A program made the translations under genes and the position numbers. DNA of 18,595 bases from CAZPXF01 sp964590945. GTDB taxonomy: Bacteria; Bacillota; Clostridia; Lachnospirales; Lachnospiraceae. Shown piece by piece: positions 1 through 7,922 of the stretch; the stretch's first letter is position 1, and every line of letters begins with the position of its first letter. Under the pieces are notes generated by a model that was given only the letters and a program-made list of their open reading frames with translations, was not told the origin of the DNA and did no database searches. Location: assembly GCA_964590945.1 (NCBI GenBank), contig CAZPXF010000043.1, positions 1 through 18,595 on the forward strand, written 5' to 3'.

Positions 1-23
1 CAGCAATTACAGGAGGTACTTTT

Positions 24-707
24 ATGATTTATGAGATTAAGGGAGACACATTACCGGTGGTGATCTGCAAATTAAAAGAAAATGAAAAAATGGTCACACA
101 GAGCGGCGGTATGGCATGGATGAGTCCGAACATGAAGATGGAGACGTCTACAAATGGAGGCATTGGCAAAGCGTTTGGAAGAATGTTTTCCGGAGAATCG
201 ATTTTCCAGAATATTTATACATGCATGGGAGGACCGGGAATGATAAGCTTTGCGGCAACTCTGCCGGGGAGCATCCAGGCGTTTGATATCGCGCCGGGGA
301 ATGAGCTGATCGTGCAGAAGAGCGGTTTTCTTGCATCAGAAAAGGACGTGGAGCTCAGCATTCATTTCCATAAGAAGGTCGCATCGGGTATTTTTGGCGG
401 TGAAGGCTTTATCCTGCAAAAATTATCCGGACACGGAACTGCTTTTGTGGAATTTGACGGACATGTAGTAGAATACGAGCTGCAGCCGGGGCAGCAGATC
501 GTTGTGGATACGGGACATCTTGCAGCAATGTCAGCGAGCTGCCAGATGGACATTCAGACGGTTCCGGGGATCAAAAACGCACTGTTCGGAGGAGAGGGAT
601 TATTTAACACGGTCATCTCAGGTCCGGGTCACGTATGGCTTCAGACGATGCCGGTTTCCAATCTTGCAGGGGCGATAAGACCATATATCCCAACCAGCAG
701 TAATTAG
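24..707 (+). CDS. AIM24 family protein (TIGR00266-like)
   Basis: A 227-residue protein of the AIM24/TIGR00266 family. The family is a beta-rich, repeat-built fold related to a mitochondrial biogenesis protein, and its bacterial biochemical role is not established. What the sequence shows: an N-terminal MVTQSGGMAWMS stretch (about residues 23-34), several Gly-rich turns (GGPGM, FGGEGF, FGGEGLF), and the family-typical GEGFILQKLSGHGTAFVE segment (about 126-143). The length fits the family. There is no signal peptide or membrane segment, so a cytosolic location is inferred. The start is set by a perfect AGGAGG at 11-16, 7 nt before the ATG. The hydrolase gene begins 51 bp downstream on the same strand with no terminator between, so the two are probably cotranscribed. 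Family assignment is firm; function is unknown. Confidence 0.88.
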   Translation: MIYEIKGDTLPVVICKLKENEKMVTQSGGMAWMSPNMKMETSTNGGIGKAFGRMFSGESIFQNIYTCMGGPGMISFAATLPGSIQAFDIAPGNELIVQKSGFLASEKDVELSIHFHKKVASGIFGGEGFILQKLSGHGTAFVEFDGHVVEYELQPGQQIVVDTGHLAAMSASCQMDIQTVPGIKNALFGGEGLFNTVISGPGHVWLQTMPVSNLAGAIRPYIPTSSN

Positions 708-758
708 GGGGTATTTTGGGAATACTGCAATTATTAACGATGAAACGGAAGTGATCAA

Positions 759-1736
759 TTGATTAAAAAAGAATTTGATTTCCTGTCCGCGGACGGCGAG
801 ACAAGGATTCATGCGATATCATGGATGCCGGACGACGAGGTGCGCGCGGTTCTCCAGCTCTGTCATGGAATGACAGAATATATCGGGAGATATGAGCCGT
901 TTGCGGAGTATATGACGACAAAAGGATTTTATGTTGTGGGTCATGATCATCTGGGGCATGGCGGATCCGTCCGGTCGGAGGAAAAGCTTGGGTTTTTCCA
1001 TGAAAAGGATGGGAACAGGTGCCTGATCGAGGACATACATCAGGTTCGGAAGGCCGTTCAGGAGACGAATCCGGATTTCCCGTATTTTATTCTGGGGCAC
1101 AGTATGGGTTCTTTTCTTGTAAGGCAATATCTGACGGAATATGGAGAAGGTCTGGACGGCGCGATCCTCGTGGGAACAGGACACACCCCGCTTCCGTTGC
1201 TTTTGTTCGGGCAGGCGGTCTGCGCGGTCATGGCAAAGTTCAAAGGCTGGGATCACCGCAGCGAATTTGTGACAAATCTTGTGCTGGGATCTTATAACAA
1301 AAATTTCGGACAGAAGTCGGGGCATGAATGGCTTTCCAGGGACGAGTCCGTGGTTGAGGCGTATGATAAAGACCCGCTGTGCGGATTTACATTTACGCTG
1401 AACGCCTATTATTTTATGTTCCAGGGCATGAAAAAGCTCATGCGGCCAGGATCTCTTAAAAAGATTCCGGTGAATCTTCCGATCTTATTTGTTTCCGGCA
1501 GGGAAGATCCGGTCGGCAACATGGGCAAGGGCGTGATCAAGGTTTATGACGCTTACCAGAAAAACCAGATTCAGGACGTGCGGATCAAGCTTTATAAGGA
1601 CGACCGGCATGAGATACTGAATGAACTGGATAAGGAAGTTGTCTACGACGACATCTACCGCTGGATGGAGAAGCGTTTTGGCCTTCGCGATCTGGAGATA
1701 TGCAGAGTCCTCGCAAAAGAAGGGGAGGACGAAGAA
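759..1736 (+). CDS. Alpha/beta hydrolase, monoacylglycerol lipase/lysophospholipase-like (3' end in assembly gap)
   Basis: A serine hydrolase of the alpha/beta fold, closest to the monoacylglycerol lipase/lysophospholipase (serine aminopeptidase S33) group; it probably hydrolyses monoacylglycerols or lysophospholipids. Visible features: an oxyanion-hole region LCHGMTEYIGRY (34-45), GHDHLGHGGS (61-70), the nucleophile elbow GHSMGS with Ser115, an acid in SGREDP (Asp250), and the catalytic His284 in DDRHE. The start is TTG at 759, the only start codon after an in-frame stop at 741-743; a GGAAG sits about 7 nt upstream. The frame is open for 326 codons up to the run of Ns. The usual family length is about 270-320, so the true stop is probably at or just inside the gap; the acidic tail GEDEE just before it is consistent with a C-terminus. 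The substrate is inferred. Confidence 0.87.
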
Positions 1737-1836
1737 NNNNNNNNNNNNNNNNNNNNNNNNNNNNNNNNNNNNNNNNNNNNNNNNNNNNNNNNNNNNNNNN
1801 NNNNNNNNNNNNNNNNNNNNNNNNNNNNNNNNNNNN
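1737..1836. other. Assembly gap (100 N)
   Basis: Exactly 100 consecutive N, the conventional placeholder for a scaffold gap of unknown length. It removes the 3' end of the hydrolase gene and the outer flank of the glgB terminator. Reading frames that cross it are artefacts. Confidence 0.97.
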
Positions 1837-1837
1837 A

Positions 1838-1860
1838 AACGGGGGCATTTCGCCCCCGTT
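1838..1860 (-). terminator. Rho-independent terminator of glgB
   Basis: A perfect 9-bp GC-rich stem (AACGGGGGC / GCCCCCGTT) with a 5-nt loop lies directly after the glgB stop codon. On the minus strand it runs into a T residue and then into the Ns, so the U-tract is mostly hidden by the gap. It could also serve the convergent hydrolase gene. Confidence 0.75.
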
Positions 1861-1861
1861 A

Positions 1862-3742
1862 TTAACTGGAAACAATTTTCTTTTTGGAAACCGTGTTCTT
1901 CTTGGAAACCGTTTTCTTTTTGGCCGGATATTTCACCTCGAAAATATGTGCCGAAAACGGCGCCAGATCTACGGCTGCCTGATAGTTTCCGGATACAGGT
2001 TCCTTTTTGGCTTTTGTCCGGATCACGATGTTTGCCGGGCATTTTCCGCTGAAGATATCCCAGTCGCTGTTCAGAAGCTCCGTAAGCTCCATCGGCCCAT
2101 CCACAGGGAAGGTGAAGCGCTTCCAGAACTGATCGGAGAAATTCAGAACTGTGATAATACTGCTCTTGCCGCATGTCCTCTGATAAACGTATGTCGAGAA
2201 GGATGCTGCGTCTGCTGCCAGCCATCTGAATGCATCCGGATGATATTCGCAGTCATAGAGCGCCGGAGTCGTAAGGTACAGATGATTCAGCTCCTTTATA
2301 TAACGATGGAAGGAATCGTGCAGCGGATATTTCAGCATATCCCAATCCTGCTCGCGCGTCTCATCCCATTCGCGGAGCTGTCCAAGTTCATTTCCCATGA
2401 AATTCAGCTTCTTGCCCGGATGTGTGTACATATAAGTATAAAGGGCGCGGCACTGCGGGAATTTCACCTCATAATCACCCCACATTTTCTGCATGATCGT
2501 AGCTTTGCCGTGGACGACCTCATCATGTGAAAATGGAAGCAGGAAAAGCTCATTGTAAAAATAATGCATCGAAAAGGTCAGTTTATGATGCATATCCGGG
2601 CGGCCGACAGGCGGACATTTGAAATACTCCAGCGTATCGTTCATCCATCCCAGATCCCATTTGTAATCGAAGCCAAGTCCGTCATATTTGACAGGAGCCG
2701 TCACCTTGAGGTAATCCGTGGAATCTTCTGCGATCAGGATCGCGCCGGGATGAAGTCTGTGAAGCGTATCATTTAACGTGCGGAGGAAACCGACGGCGTC
2801 CTTGTTGACGCCCCTTGCCGGGTCGCCCTGCCAGTAGATGATGCGGCTGATGGCGTCCATGCGCAGACCGTCGCAGTGAAATTCCGTGAGCCAGTAGTTG
2901 GCGGCGGAATTTAAAAAGCTCCGCACGTCGCCGTGGGCGTGCATGAAGTTGTGCGTTCCCCATTCGCTTTCGCCGATATCGTTGCTTGGATATTCGTATA
3001 GCGCGCTGCCGTCGAAATTGGCCAGGGCATATCCGTCCCTGGCGAAATGGACCGGAACAAAATCCATAATGACGCCGATGTTGTTCTGATGGCATTGGTC
3101 GATCAGATATTTCAGGTCGTCCGGCGTACCGTAGCGGGAAGTCGGAGCGAAAAATCCGGTGATCTGATATCCCCAGGAAATGTCCGCCGGATGCTCTGCA
3201 AGGGGCAGAAATTCCAGATAGTTGTAATCATTTTCCTTTAAATACGGAATGAGAAGATCAGCAAGCTCCCTGTATGTATACCAGTTATCTTTTTCATCAG
3301 AATCCGGATTCCGCTTCCATGAACCGGCGTGGAGCTCGTAAATATTCATCGGAAGGTTGTAATGCTTTCCAGGTGCGCGGGACGCCATCCATCTGTCATC
3401 GTGAAATTCATAACGGCTGATGTCTGTGATAATGGAAGCGTTGTTCGGGCGGAGTTCCATCCGGAATCCATAAGGATCGCAGTGTTCCACGACAGCCGCG
3501 TCGCTGTATATTTTGTATTTGTACATCATTCCGGCGGCGGCATTTTCTACAAAACAATGATGGAAGCCGCCGAGCTCCCGCGTCATATCCAGTTCCTTCC
3601 AATTGCTGAAATCGCCGATCAGAGTTACTTTAAGCGCATGCGGCGCATACACTCTGAAATCCGTTCCATTTTCCGTCAGATGGGCGCCCATATACTGATA
3701 TGCGTCAAAAATCCGTCCTTCAACAAAGTCTCTTAAATCCAT
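1862..3742 (-). CDS. glgB: 1,4-alpha-glucan branching enzyme
   Basis: GH13-family glycogen branching enzyme, 626 residues. It cuts alpha-1,4 chains and rejoins them as alpha-1,6 branches in cytosolic glycogen synthesis. An N-terminal CBM48-like domain (about 20-105, FRVYAP...TLIGDFSNW) is followed by the catalytic barrel: YELHAGSW (135-142), the nucleophile Asp296 in DGLRMDA, the acid/base Glu339 in LIAED, and Asp407 in FSHDEVVHGK. A C-terminal beta domain follows, then a short Lys-rich tandem-repeat tail. The ATG at 3742 was chosen because GGGAG lies 7 nt upstream and homology to the family starts here; a longer frame up to 3853 overlaps the promoter. No glgA, glgC, glgD or glgP is nearby, so it is a lone glycogen gene here. 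It is divergent from the RND pump. Confidence 0.95.
   Translation of the reverse strand: MDLRDFVEGRIFDAYQYMGAHLTENGTDFRVYAPHALKVTLIGDFSNWKELDMTRELGGFHHCFVENAAAGMMYKYKIYSDAAVVEHCDPYGFRMELRPNNASIITDISRYEFHDDRWMASRAPGKHYNLPMNIYELHAGSWKRNPDSDEKDNWYTYRELADLLIPYLKENDYNYLEFLPLAEHPADISWGYQITGFFAPTSRYGTPDDLKYLIDQCHQNNIGVIMDFVPVHFARDGYALANFDGSALYEYPSNDIGESEWGTHNFMHAHGDVRSFLNSAANYWLTEFHCDGLRMDAISRIIYWQGDPARGVNKDAVGFLRTLNDTLHRLHPGAILIAEDSTDYLKVTAPVKYDGLGFDYKWDLGWMNDTLEYFKCPPVGRPDMHHKLTFSMHYFYNELFLLPFSHDEVVHGKATIMQKMWGDYEVKFPQCRALYTYMYTHPGKKLNFMGNELGQLREWDETREQDWDMLKYPLHDSFHRYIKELNHLYLTTPALYDCEYHPDAFRWLAADAASFSTYVYQRTCGKSSIITVLNFSDQFWKRFTFPVDGPMELTELLNSDWDIFSGKCPANIVIRTKAKKEPVSGNYQAAVDLAPFSAHIFEVKYPAKKKTVSKKNTVSKKKIVSS
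1868..1921 (-). repeat. Three 18-bp tandem repeats encoding the GlgB C-terminal tail
   Basis: Three adjacent 18-bp units encode KKKTVS, KKNTVS and KKKIVS at the extreme C-terminus of GlgB. The units differ by only a few bases. They lie outside the catalytic fold and add positive charge. Confidence 0.85.
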
Positions 3743-3803
3743 TGTAAAACTCCCTGTGTTGTTGTATTTTTCGTTGCTGGAAAAAGTCAAAATCTTATTA
3801 TTT

Positions 3804-3832
3804 ATTGTATAAAAACAACAAAAAACTGTCAA
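3804..3832 (-). promoter_or_regulatory. glgB promoter
   Basis: On the minus strand a perfect -35 TTGACA (3827-3832) is followed after exactly 17 bp by -10 TACAAT (3804-3809). The transcript start would lie about 50-55 nt upstream of the glgB ATG. Confidence 0.8.
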
Positions 3833-3845
3833 TGACCATCGGTCA
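3833..3845. promoter_or_regulatory. Operator-like inverted repeat between glgB and the RND pump
   Basis: The perfect inverted repeat TGACC-ATC-GGTCA abuts the upstream edge of the glgB -35 box. Its size and symmetry suit a dimeric repressor such as a TetR-type protein. It lies about 130 bp upstream of the pump start codon, so it could act on either gene. No regulator gene is adjacent. Confidence 0.5.
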
Positions 3846-3977
3846 AAAAACAAAAATAAAGAGTTTATAAAATGACTCGACAGAAAAGAAGAACTGGATT
3901 ATTATAGGATATATTGAGTTGATTTGAGGGATTTTATTCAATTCTTATATATATAATGCACATTGGAGGGAAAGAAA

Positions 3978-6900
3978 ATGACAAAATTTTGTGTAAAACG
4001 GCCTTATACGGTCCTGGTCGGAGTCATTATGGTTCTGGTTCTTGGCTATGTCAGCTTTACCCATATGACAACAGACCTTCTGCCGAGTATGGATCTGCCG
4101 TATGTCGTCGTATTTACCACAGATCCGGGGTCTTCGCCGGAGAAGATCGAGGCAGACGTTACTGCGCCGCTGGAGGAGAATCTTGGTACGGTCAACGGAG
4201 TTAAGAATGTGACCAGTACGTCGTCTGAAAATTATAGTATGATCATGCTGGAATTTGAAGAGGACACGGATATGAACAGCTCCATGGTCAGGCTGAATTC
4301 TGCTTTGGAGGCAGTCAAGGACCAGCTCCCGGATACGGCAGGAAGTCCGATGATCATGGAGGTTTCCATGGATATGCTGTCCTCCTTTACGGTCAGCGTG
4401 GATAAAGACGACTGCGATATTTACGAGCTGAGCGACTTTGTGGAGGACGAGGTCGTTCCGGTGCTGGAGCGCCAGGAGGGCGTCGCCAGCGTCAGCGGAA
4501 GCGGTATTGTCACGAAATCGGTTGAGGTTCGGCTGAATCAGGATAAGATCGATGATATCAATGATGATATTCTTTCTGAGACGAACAGCAAATTAAAGGA
4601 GGCGAAGGAGGAGCTGGACTCCTCGGAGGCAAAGATCAATTCGCAGAGAAGCGCGCTTAACAGCCAGGAAAGCAAGATCAGCGAGCAGGAGGACGAAACG
4701 TACGATCAGCTGGCCAAATATTCCAAGCTGATGGATGAGGCGATGGCGACGTCCGCGGCGTACAACAGTCAGCTTACGAACCTGCAGGCAAGCAAGACGG
4801 CGCTGACTGCGGAGAAGGAGGCGTACGAGTCTCAGGTCGTACCAGGATATGATGCGATCAATCAGGCGCTTTCGGCCCTGGGACTTGGAAGCGTATCCGA
4901 GATCGTGGAAGATACAAGCAAGACGAAATTTGATCAGGCGAAGACGATGATCGATATGGCCGCCGCGGGAAATGAAGAGATGGCGGAGCTTTCGGGATCC
5001 TTTACATGGAAGAACCTGACCAATATGGATCAGGTCGTCAATACGCGTATTCCGCAGATCGATACGGAGCTTGCCAATCTGAAGACCGAGATCGCGGCGG
5101 CAAAGGCCGCTAAGGAAAAAGTGGACGAATCCGTTCAGGAAGCAAAGGACAATTACGAGAAGGTTGAGAAACAGAAGATGAGCGCGGTATCCGCCTTTGG
5201 TTCTGCAGGCGGGCAGCTTGCGTCGGCGTCGGCTCAGCTGGAATCCGCCTCGGCACAGCTTGAGACCGCGCAGGAGGAATATGAAAGTGCGCGGGAGGAA
5301 GCATTGGAGAATGCAAATATTGACAGCCTTGTGGAGATGAGTACCCTCTCTCAGATGCTGACGGCCCAGAACATGGAGATGCCGGCGGGATATATTTCCA
5401 ACGGGGACGACCAGTATATCCTGAAGGTCGGAGAGGAGATCGGCTCTTTGGATGAGCTGATGAATCTTGTGCTCTGCAAGATCGACGGGGTCGGGAATAT
5501 CAGGCTGAAGGACGTGGCGGATATTACGATCATCGATGATGCGGAGGACAGTTATGCGAAGGTCAACGGCAACGATGCGGTTCTGATCAATATTGCCAAG
5601 AGCTCCACCGCCGGAACGTCGGAGGTTTCCGCGTCTGTAAACAAGGCGATCGATCAGCTCGAGAAGGACAATGAAGGCCTGCATATCACAACGTTTATGG
5701 ATCAGGGAAGCTATATCAAGATCATAGTGAAATCCGTTCTGTCGAATCTGATTTTCGGCGCGATCCTTGCGATCATCGTGCTTGCAATTTTCCTGAAGGA
5801 CGCCCGTCCGACGGTTGTAGTGGCATTCAGCATTCCATTCAGCGTGCTCTTTGCGATCGTACTGATGTATTTTTCAGATGTAACGCTGAATATCATTTCC
5901 CTGTCGGGACTTGCGCTTGGCGTCGGTATGCTGGTGGACAACTCGATCGTTGTAATTGAGAATATTTATCGACTGAGAAATAAAGGGATTCCTGCGGCAA
6001 AGGCGGCCGTGATGGGAGGAAATCAGGTTGCGGGAGCGATCTTTTCTTCCACACTGACAACGATCAGCGTATTTCTGCCGATCGTATTTTCAAGCGGACT
6101 GGCAAGGCAGCTTTTTGTGGATATGGGTCTGACAATCGCTTATTCCCTTGGGGCCAGCCTTATCGTAGCGCTGACGGTCGTGCCGGCGATGAGTTCCAGC
6201 GTACTGAAAAATACGAAGCCTAAGAAACACAGATTATTTGATATGGTCGTAAAGAAATACAGCAGCGTGCTGAGATTTTGCCTGAGAAGGAAATTTGTGC
6301 CGATCCTGATCGCGTTGGGTCTTCTTATTTTTGCCGGGGTCCAGACCGCCAATATGGGGCTGGTGCTGATGCCGGATATGGCCGGAGATTCTGTCCAGGT
6401 AACAATGACAGTTCCGGACGGAACAGGTAAGGAGGACGCTTACGCGCTGGCAGACGATCTGCTCGAACGTTTCAACGAGGTGGATAATGTGGAGACGATC
6501 GGAGCGCTGACCAGCACCAGTGTAGCAAGTATGGTCTCAGGGTCGGTGTCTTCTGCAATTACGGATTATGATAATTACAGCTATTATGTGATCCCGAAGG
6601 AAAGCGACGCTGTGAAGGTGAAGAAGCTTCAGAAGGATCTGGAAAAGGCAGCGGAAGGATTTGCAGGGGAGGTCACGGTATCTGCATCGGGAATGGATAT
6701 GTCCTCTTTGCTGGAAAGCGGAATGGAGATCGATATTACCGGAAAGGATATCGATACGCTCCTTTCCATCAGCGACGATATGGAGGAGATCCTTGGGGGT
6801 GTCAAAGGACTGGAAAACATCTCCAACGGGCAGGAGGATGCAGACAAAGAGATCCGCATCATTGTAAATAAAAATAAGGCTATGAAATACGGCCTGACCG

Positions 6901-7865
6901 TTGCGCAGATTTACAGCGAGCTTGCACAGGATCTGCAGACAGATACGGAATCCACAACGCTTTCCATCGAGGACGGAGAGTACAAGGTCATCATCGTAGA
7001 TGAGAACGATGAGCTGACAACGGAGAACCTGATGTCGAGGACGTTTGAGACGACCACGCAGGATGAGGACGGCAACAGCGTCACGGAAACTCACAAGCTG
7101 AAGGAATTTGCGGAGGAGGAGAAGACGGACAGTGTGGCTGCTGTCAACCGGGAGAATCTTGTCCGTACGATGTCTGTGACGGCAGACACAGGTGAAGGCT
7201 ATAACACCTCCCTCCTTGCAAGGAAGGTACAAAAGCAGCTGGATCAATACGAGATCCCGGATGGCTATACTGTGGAGATCGCAGGAGAGACAGAATCGAT
7301 CAATGAAACCATGACGGAGCTGCTCAAGATGATCGGACTTGCGATCATATTTATCTATCTGATCATGGTCGCGCAGTTCCAGAGCCTGCTCTCGCCATTC
7401 ATCGTTATCTTTACGATACCGCTGGCGTTCACCGGAGGACTTCTTGCGCTGCTCATTGCAGGAGAACAGCTTTCGATGCTGTCGATGATTGGATTCCTTG
7501 TTCTGTCCGGCGTCATTGTAAATAACGGGATCGTGTTCGTGGACTACGTAAACCAGCTCCGGCTGGATGGAACGCCGAAGCGGGAAGCGCTTATTGAGAC
7601 AGGTATGACGCGTATGCGTCCGATCCTCATGACCGCGCTCACAACAATTCTTGCTATGTGTACCATGCTGTTCAGCAATGACATGGGAAGCGAGATGGGA
7701 AAAGGGATGGCGATCGTAGTGATCGGCGGCCTTGTCTATGCGACATTTATGACGCTCTTTATCGTCCCGGTTCTGTATGACCTGTTCTACAGGAAAAAGA
7801 CGATGAAGCGGGTAGAAGTTGACGATGAGCCTGAGGAGGAGACGAAGGTATTCCGAATCGAATAA
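3978..7865 (+). CDS. RND-family efflux permease with coiled-coil insertion
   Basis: A 1295-residue HAE-type (AcrB/SwrC-like) resistance-nodulation-division permease, which exports lipophilic compounds using the ion gradient. TM1 is at about 10-28 (TVLVGVIMVLVLGYV). A first extracytoplasmic loop follows, then TM2-6 at about 584-740, a second loop, TM7 at about 774-791, and C-terminal TM segments up to about 1275. The GMLVDNSIVVIEN motif (651-662) and VIVNNGIVFVDY (1179-1190) are the TM4 and TM10 signatures. Residues about 197-447 form a coiled-coil-rich insertion (Glu/Ala/Ser/Gln-rich, e.g. QLASASAQLESASAQL) absent from AcrB. The ATG at 3978 is preceded by GGAGGG (3965-3970); a TTG start at 3963 would overlap that site. 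No membrane-fusion protein or outer-membrane channel gene is linked. The C-terminal tail is acidic (DDEPEEE). Confidence 0.93.
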   Translation: MTKFCVKRPYTVLVGVIMVLVLGYVSFTHMTTDLLPSMDLPYVVVFTTDPGSSPEKIEADVTAPLEENLGTVNGVKNVTSTSSENYSMIMLEFEEDTDMNSSMVRLNSALEAVKDQLPDTAGSPMIMEVSMDMLSSFTVSVDKDDCDIYELSDFVEDEVVPVLERQEGVASVSGSGIVTKSVEVRLNQDKIDDINDDILSETNSKLKEAKEELDSSEAKINSQRSALNSQESKISEQEDETYDQLAKYSKLMDEAMATSAAYNSQLTNLQASKTALTAEKEAYESQVVPGYDAINQALSALGLGSVSEIVEDTSKTKFDQAKTMIDMAAAGNEEMAELSGSFTWKNLTNMDQVVNTRIPQIDTELANLKTEIAAAKAAKEKVDESVQEAKDNYEKVEKQKMSAVSAFGSAGGQLASASAQLESASAQLETAQEEYESAREEALENANIDSLVEMSTLSQMLTAQNMEMPAGYISNGDDQYILKVGEEIGSLDELMNLVLCKIDGVGNIRLKDVADITIIDDAEDSYAKVNGNDAVLINIAKSSTAGTSEVSASVNKAIDQLEKDNEGLHITTFMDQGSYIKIIVKSVLSNLIFGAILAIIVLAIFLKDARPTVVVAFSIPFSVLFAIVLMYFSDVTLNIISLSGLALGVGMLVDNSIVVIENIYRLRNKGIPAAKAAVMGGNQVAGAIFSSTLTTISVFLPIVFSSGLARQLFVDMGLTIAYSLGASLIVALTVVPAMSSSVLKNTKPKKHRLFDMVVKKYSSVLRFCLRRKFVPILIALGLLIFAGVQTANMGLVLMPDMAGDSVQVTMTVPDGTGKEDAYALADDLLERFNEVDNVETIGALTSTSVASMVSGSVSSAITDYDNYSYYVIPKESDAVKVKKLQKDLEKAAEGFAGEVTVSASGMDMSSLLESGMEIDITGKDIDTLLSISDDMEEILGGVKGLENISNGQEDADKEIRIIVNKNKAMKYGLTVAQIYSELAQDLQTDTESTTLSIEDGEYKVIIVDENDELTTENLMSRTFETTTQDEDGNSVTETHKLKEFAEEEKTDSVAAVNRENLVRTMSVTADTGEGYNTSLLARKVQKQLDQYEIPDGYTVEIAGETESINETMTELLKMIGLAIIFIYLIMVAQFQSLLSPFIVIFTIPLAFTGGLLALLIAGEQLSMLSMIGFLVLSGVIVNNGIVFVDYVNQLRLDGTPKREALIETGMTRMRPILMTALTTILAMCTMLFSNDMGSEMGKGMAIVVIGGLVYATFMTLFIVPVLYDLFYRKKTMKRVEVDDEPEEETKVFRIE

Positions 7866-7878
7866 TCAAAGATCAAAG

Positions 7879-7908
7879 AAAACGGCGGCTGGCGTGGCCG
7901 CCGTTTTT
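7879..7908. terminator. Bidirectional terminator between RND pump and M16 peptidase
   Basis: An 11-bp perfect stem (AAAACGGCGGC / GCCGCCGTTTT) with a 7-nt loop, ending in TTTTT on the plus strand and TTTTCTTT on the minus strand. It sits between two convergent stop codons and suits both genes. Confidence 0.92.
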
Positions 7909-7922
7909 ATCCAGGCATGTGT

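Noticed and set aside
1485..2225. Long minus- and plus-strand frames crossing the run of Ns
   Set aside because: Their continuity comes from unknown bases; the hydrolase and glgB explain the flanks.
3743..3853. A 37-residue N-terminal extension of GlgB
   Set aside because: It overlaps the promoter boxes at 3804-3832 and does not look like the family, whereas the ATG at 3742 has a good ribosome site.
3919..3957. TTGATT ... TATAAT as the RND pump promoter
   Set aside because: The spacer is 27 bp, and the start of transcription would fall on the ribosome site. A TATAAA at 3866-3871 is possible, but no good -35 was found.
4593..5684. A 363-codon open frame on the minus strand inside the RND gene
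   Set aside because: It lies opposite the coiled-coil-rich part of a clear RND protein, where biased codons keep the antisense frame open. It resembles no family and has no ribosome site.
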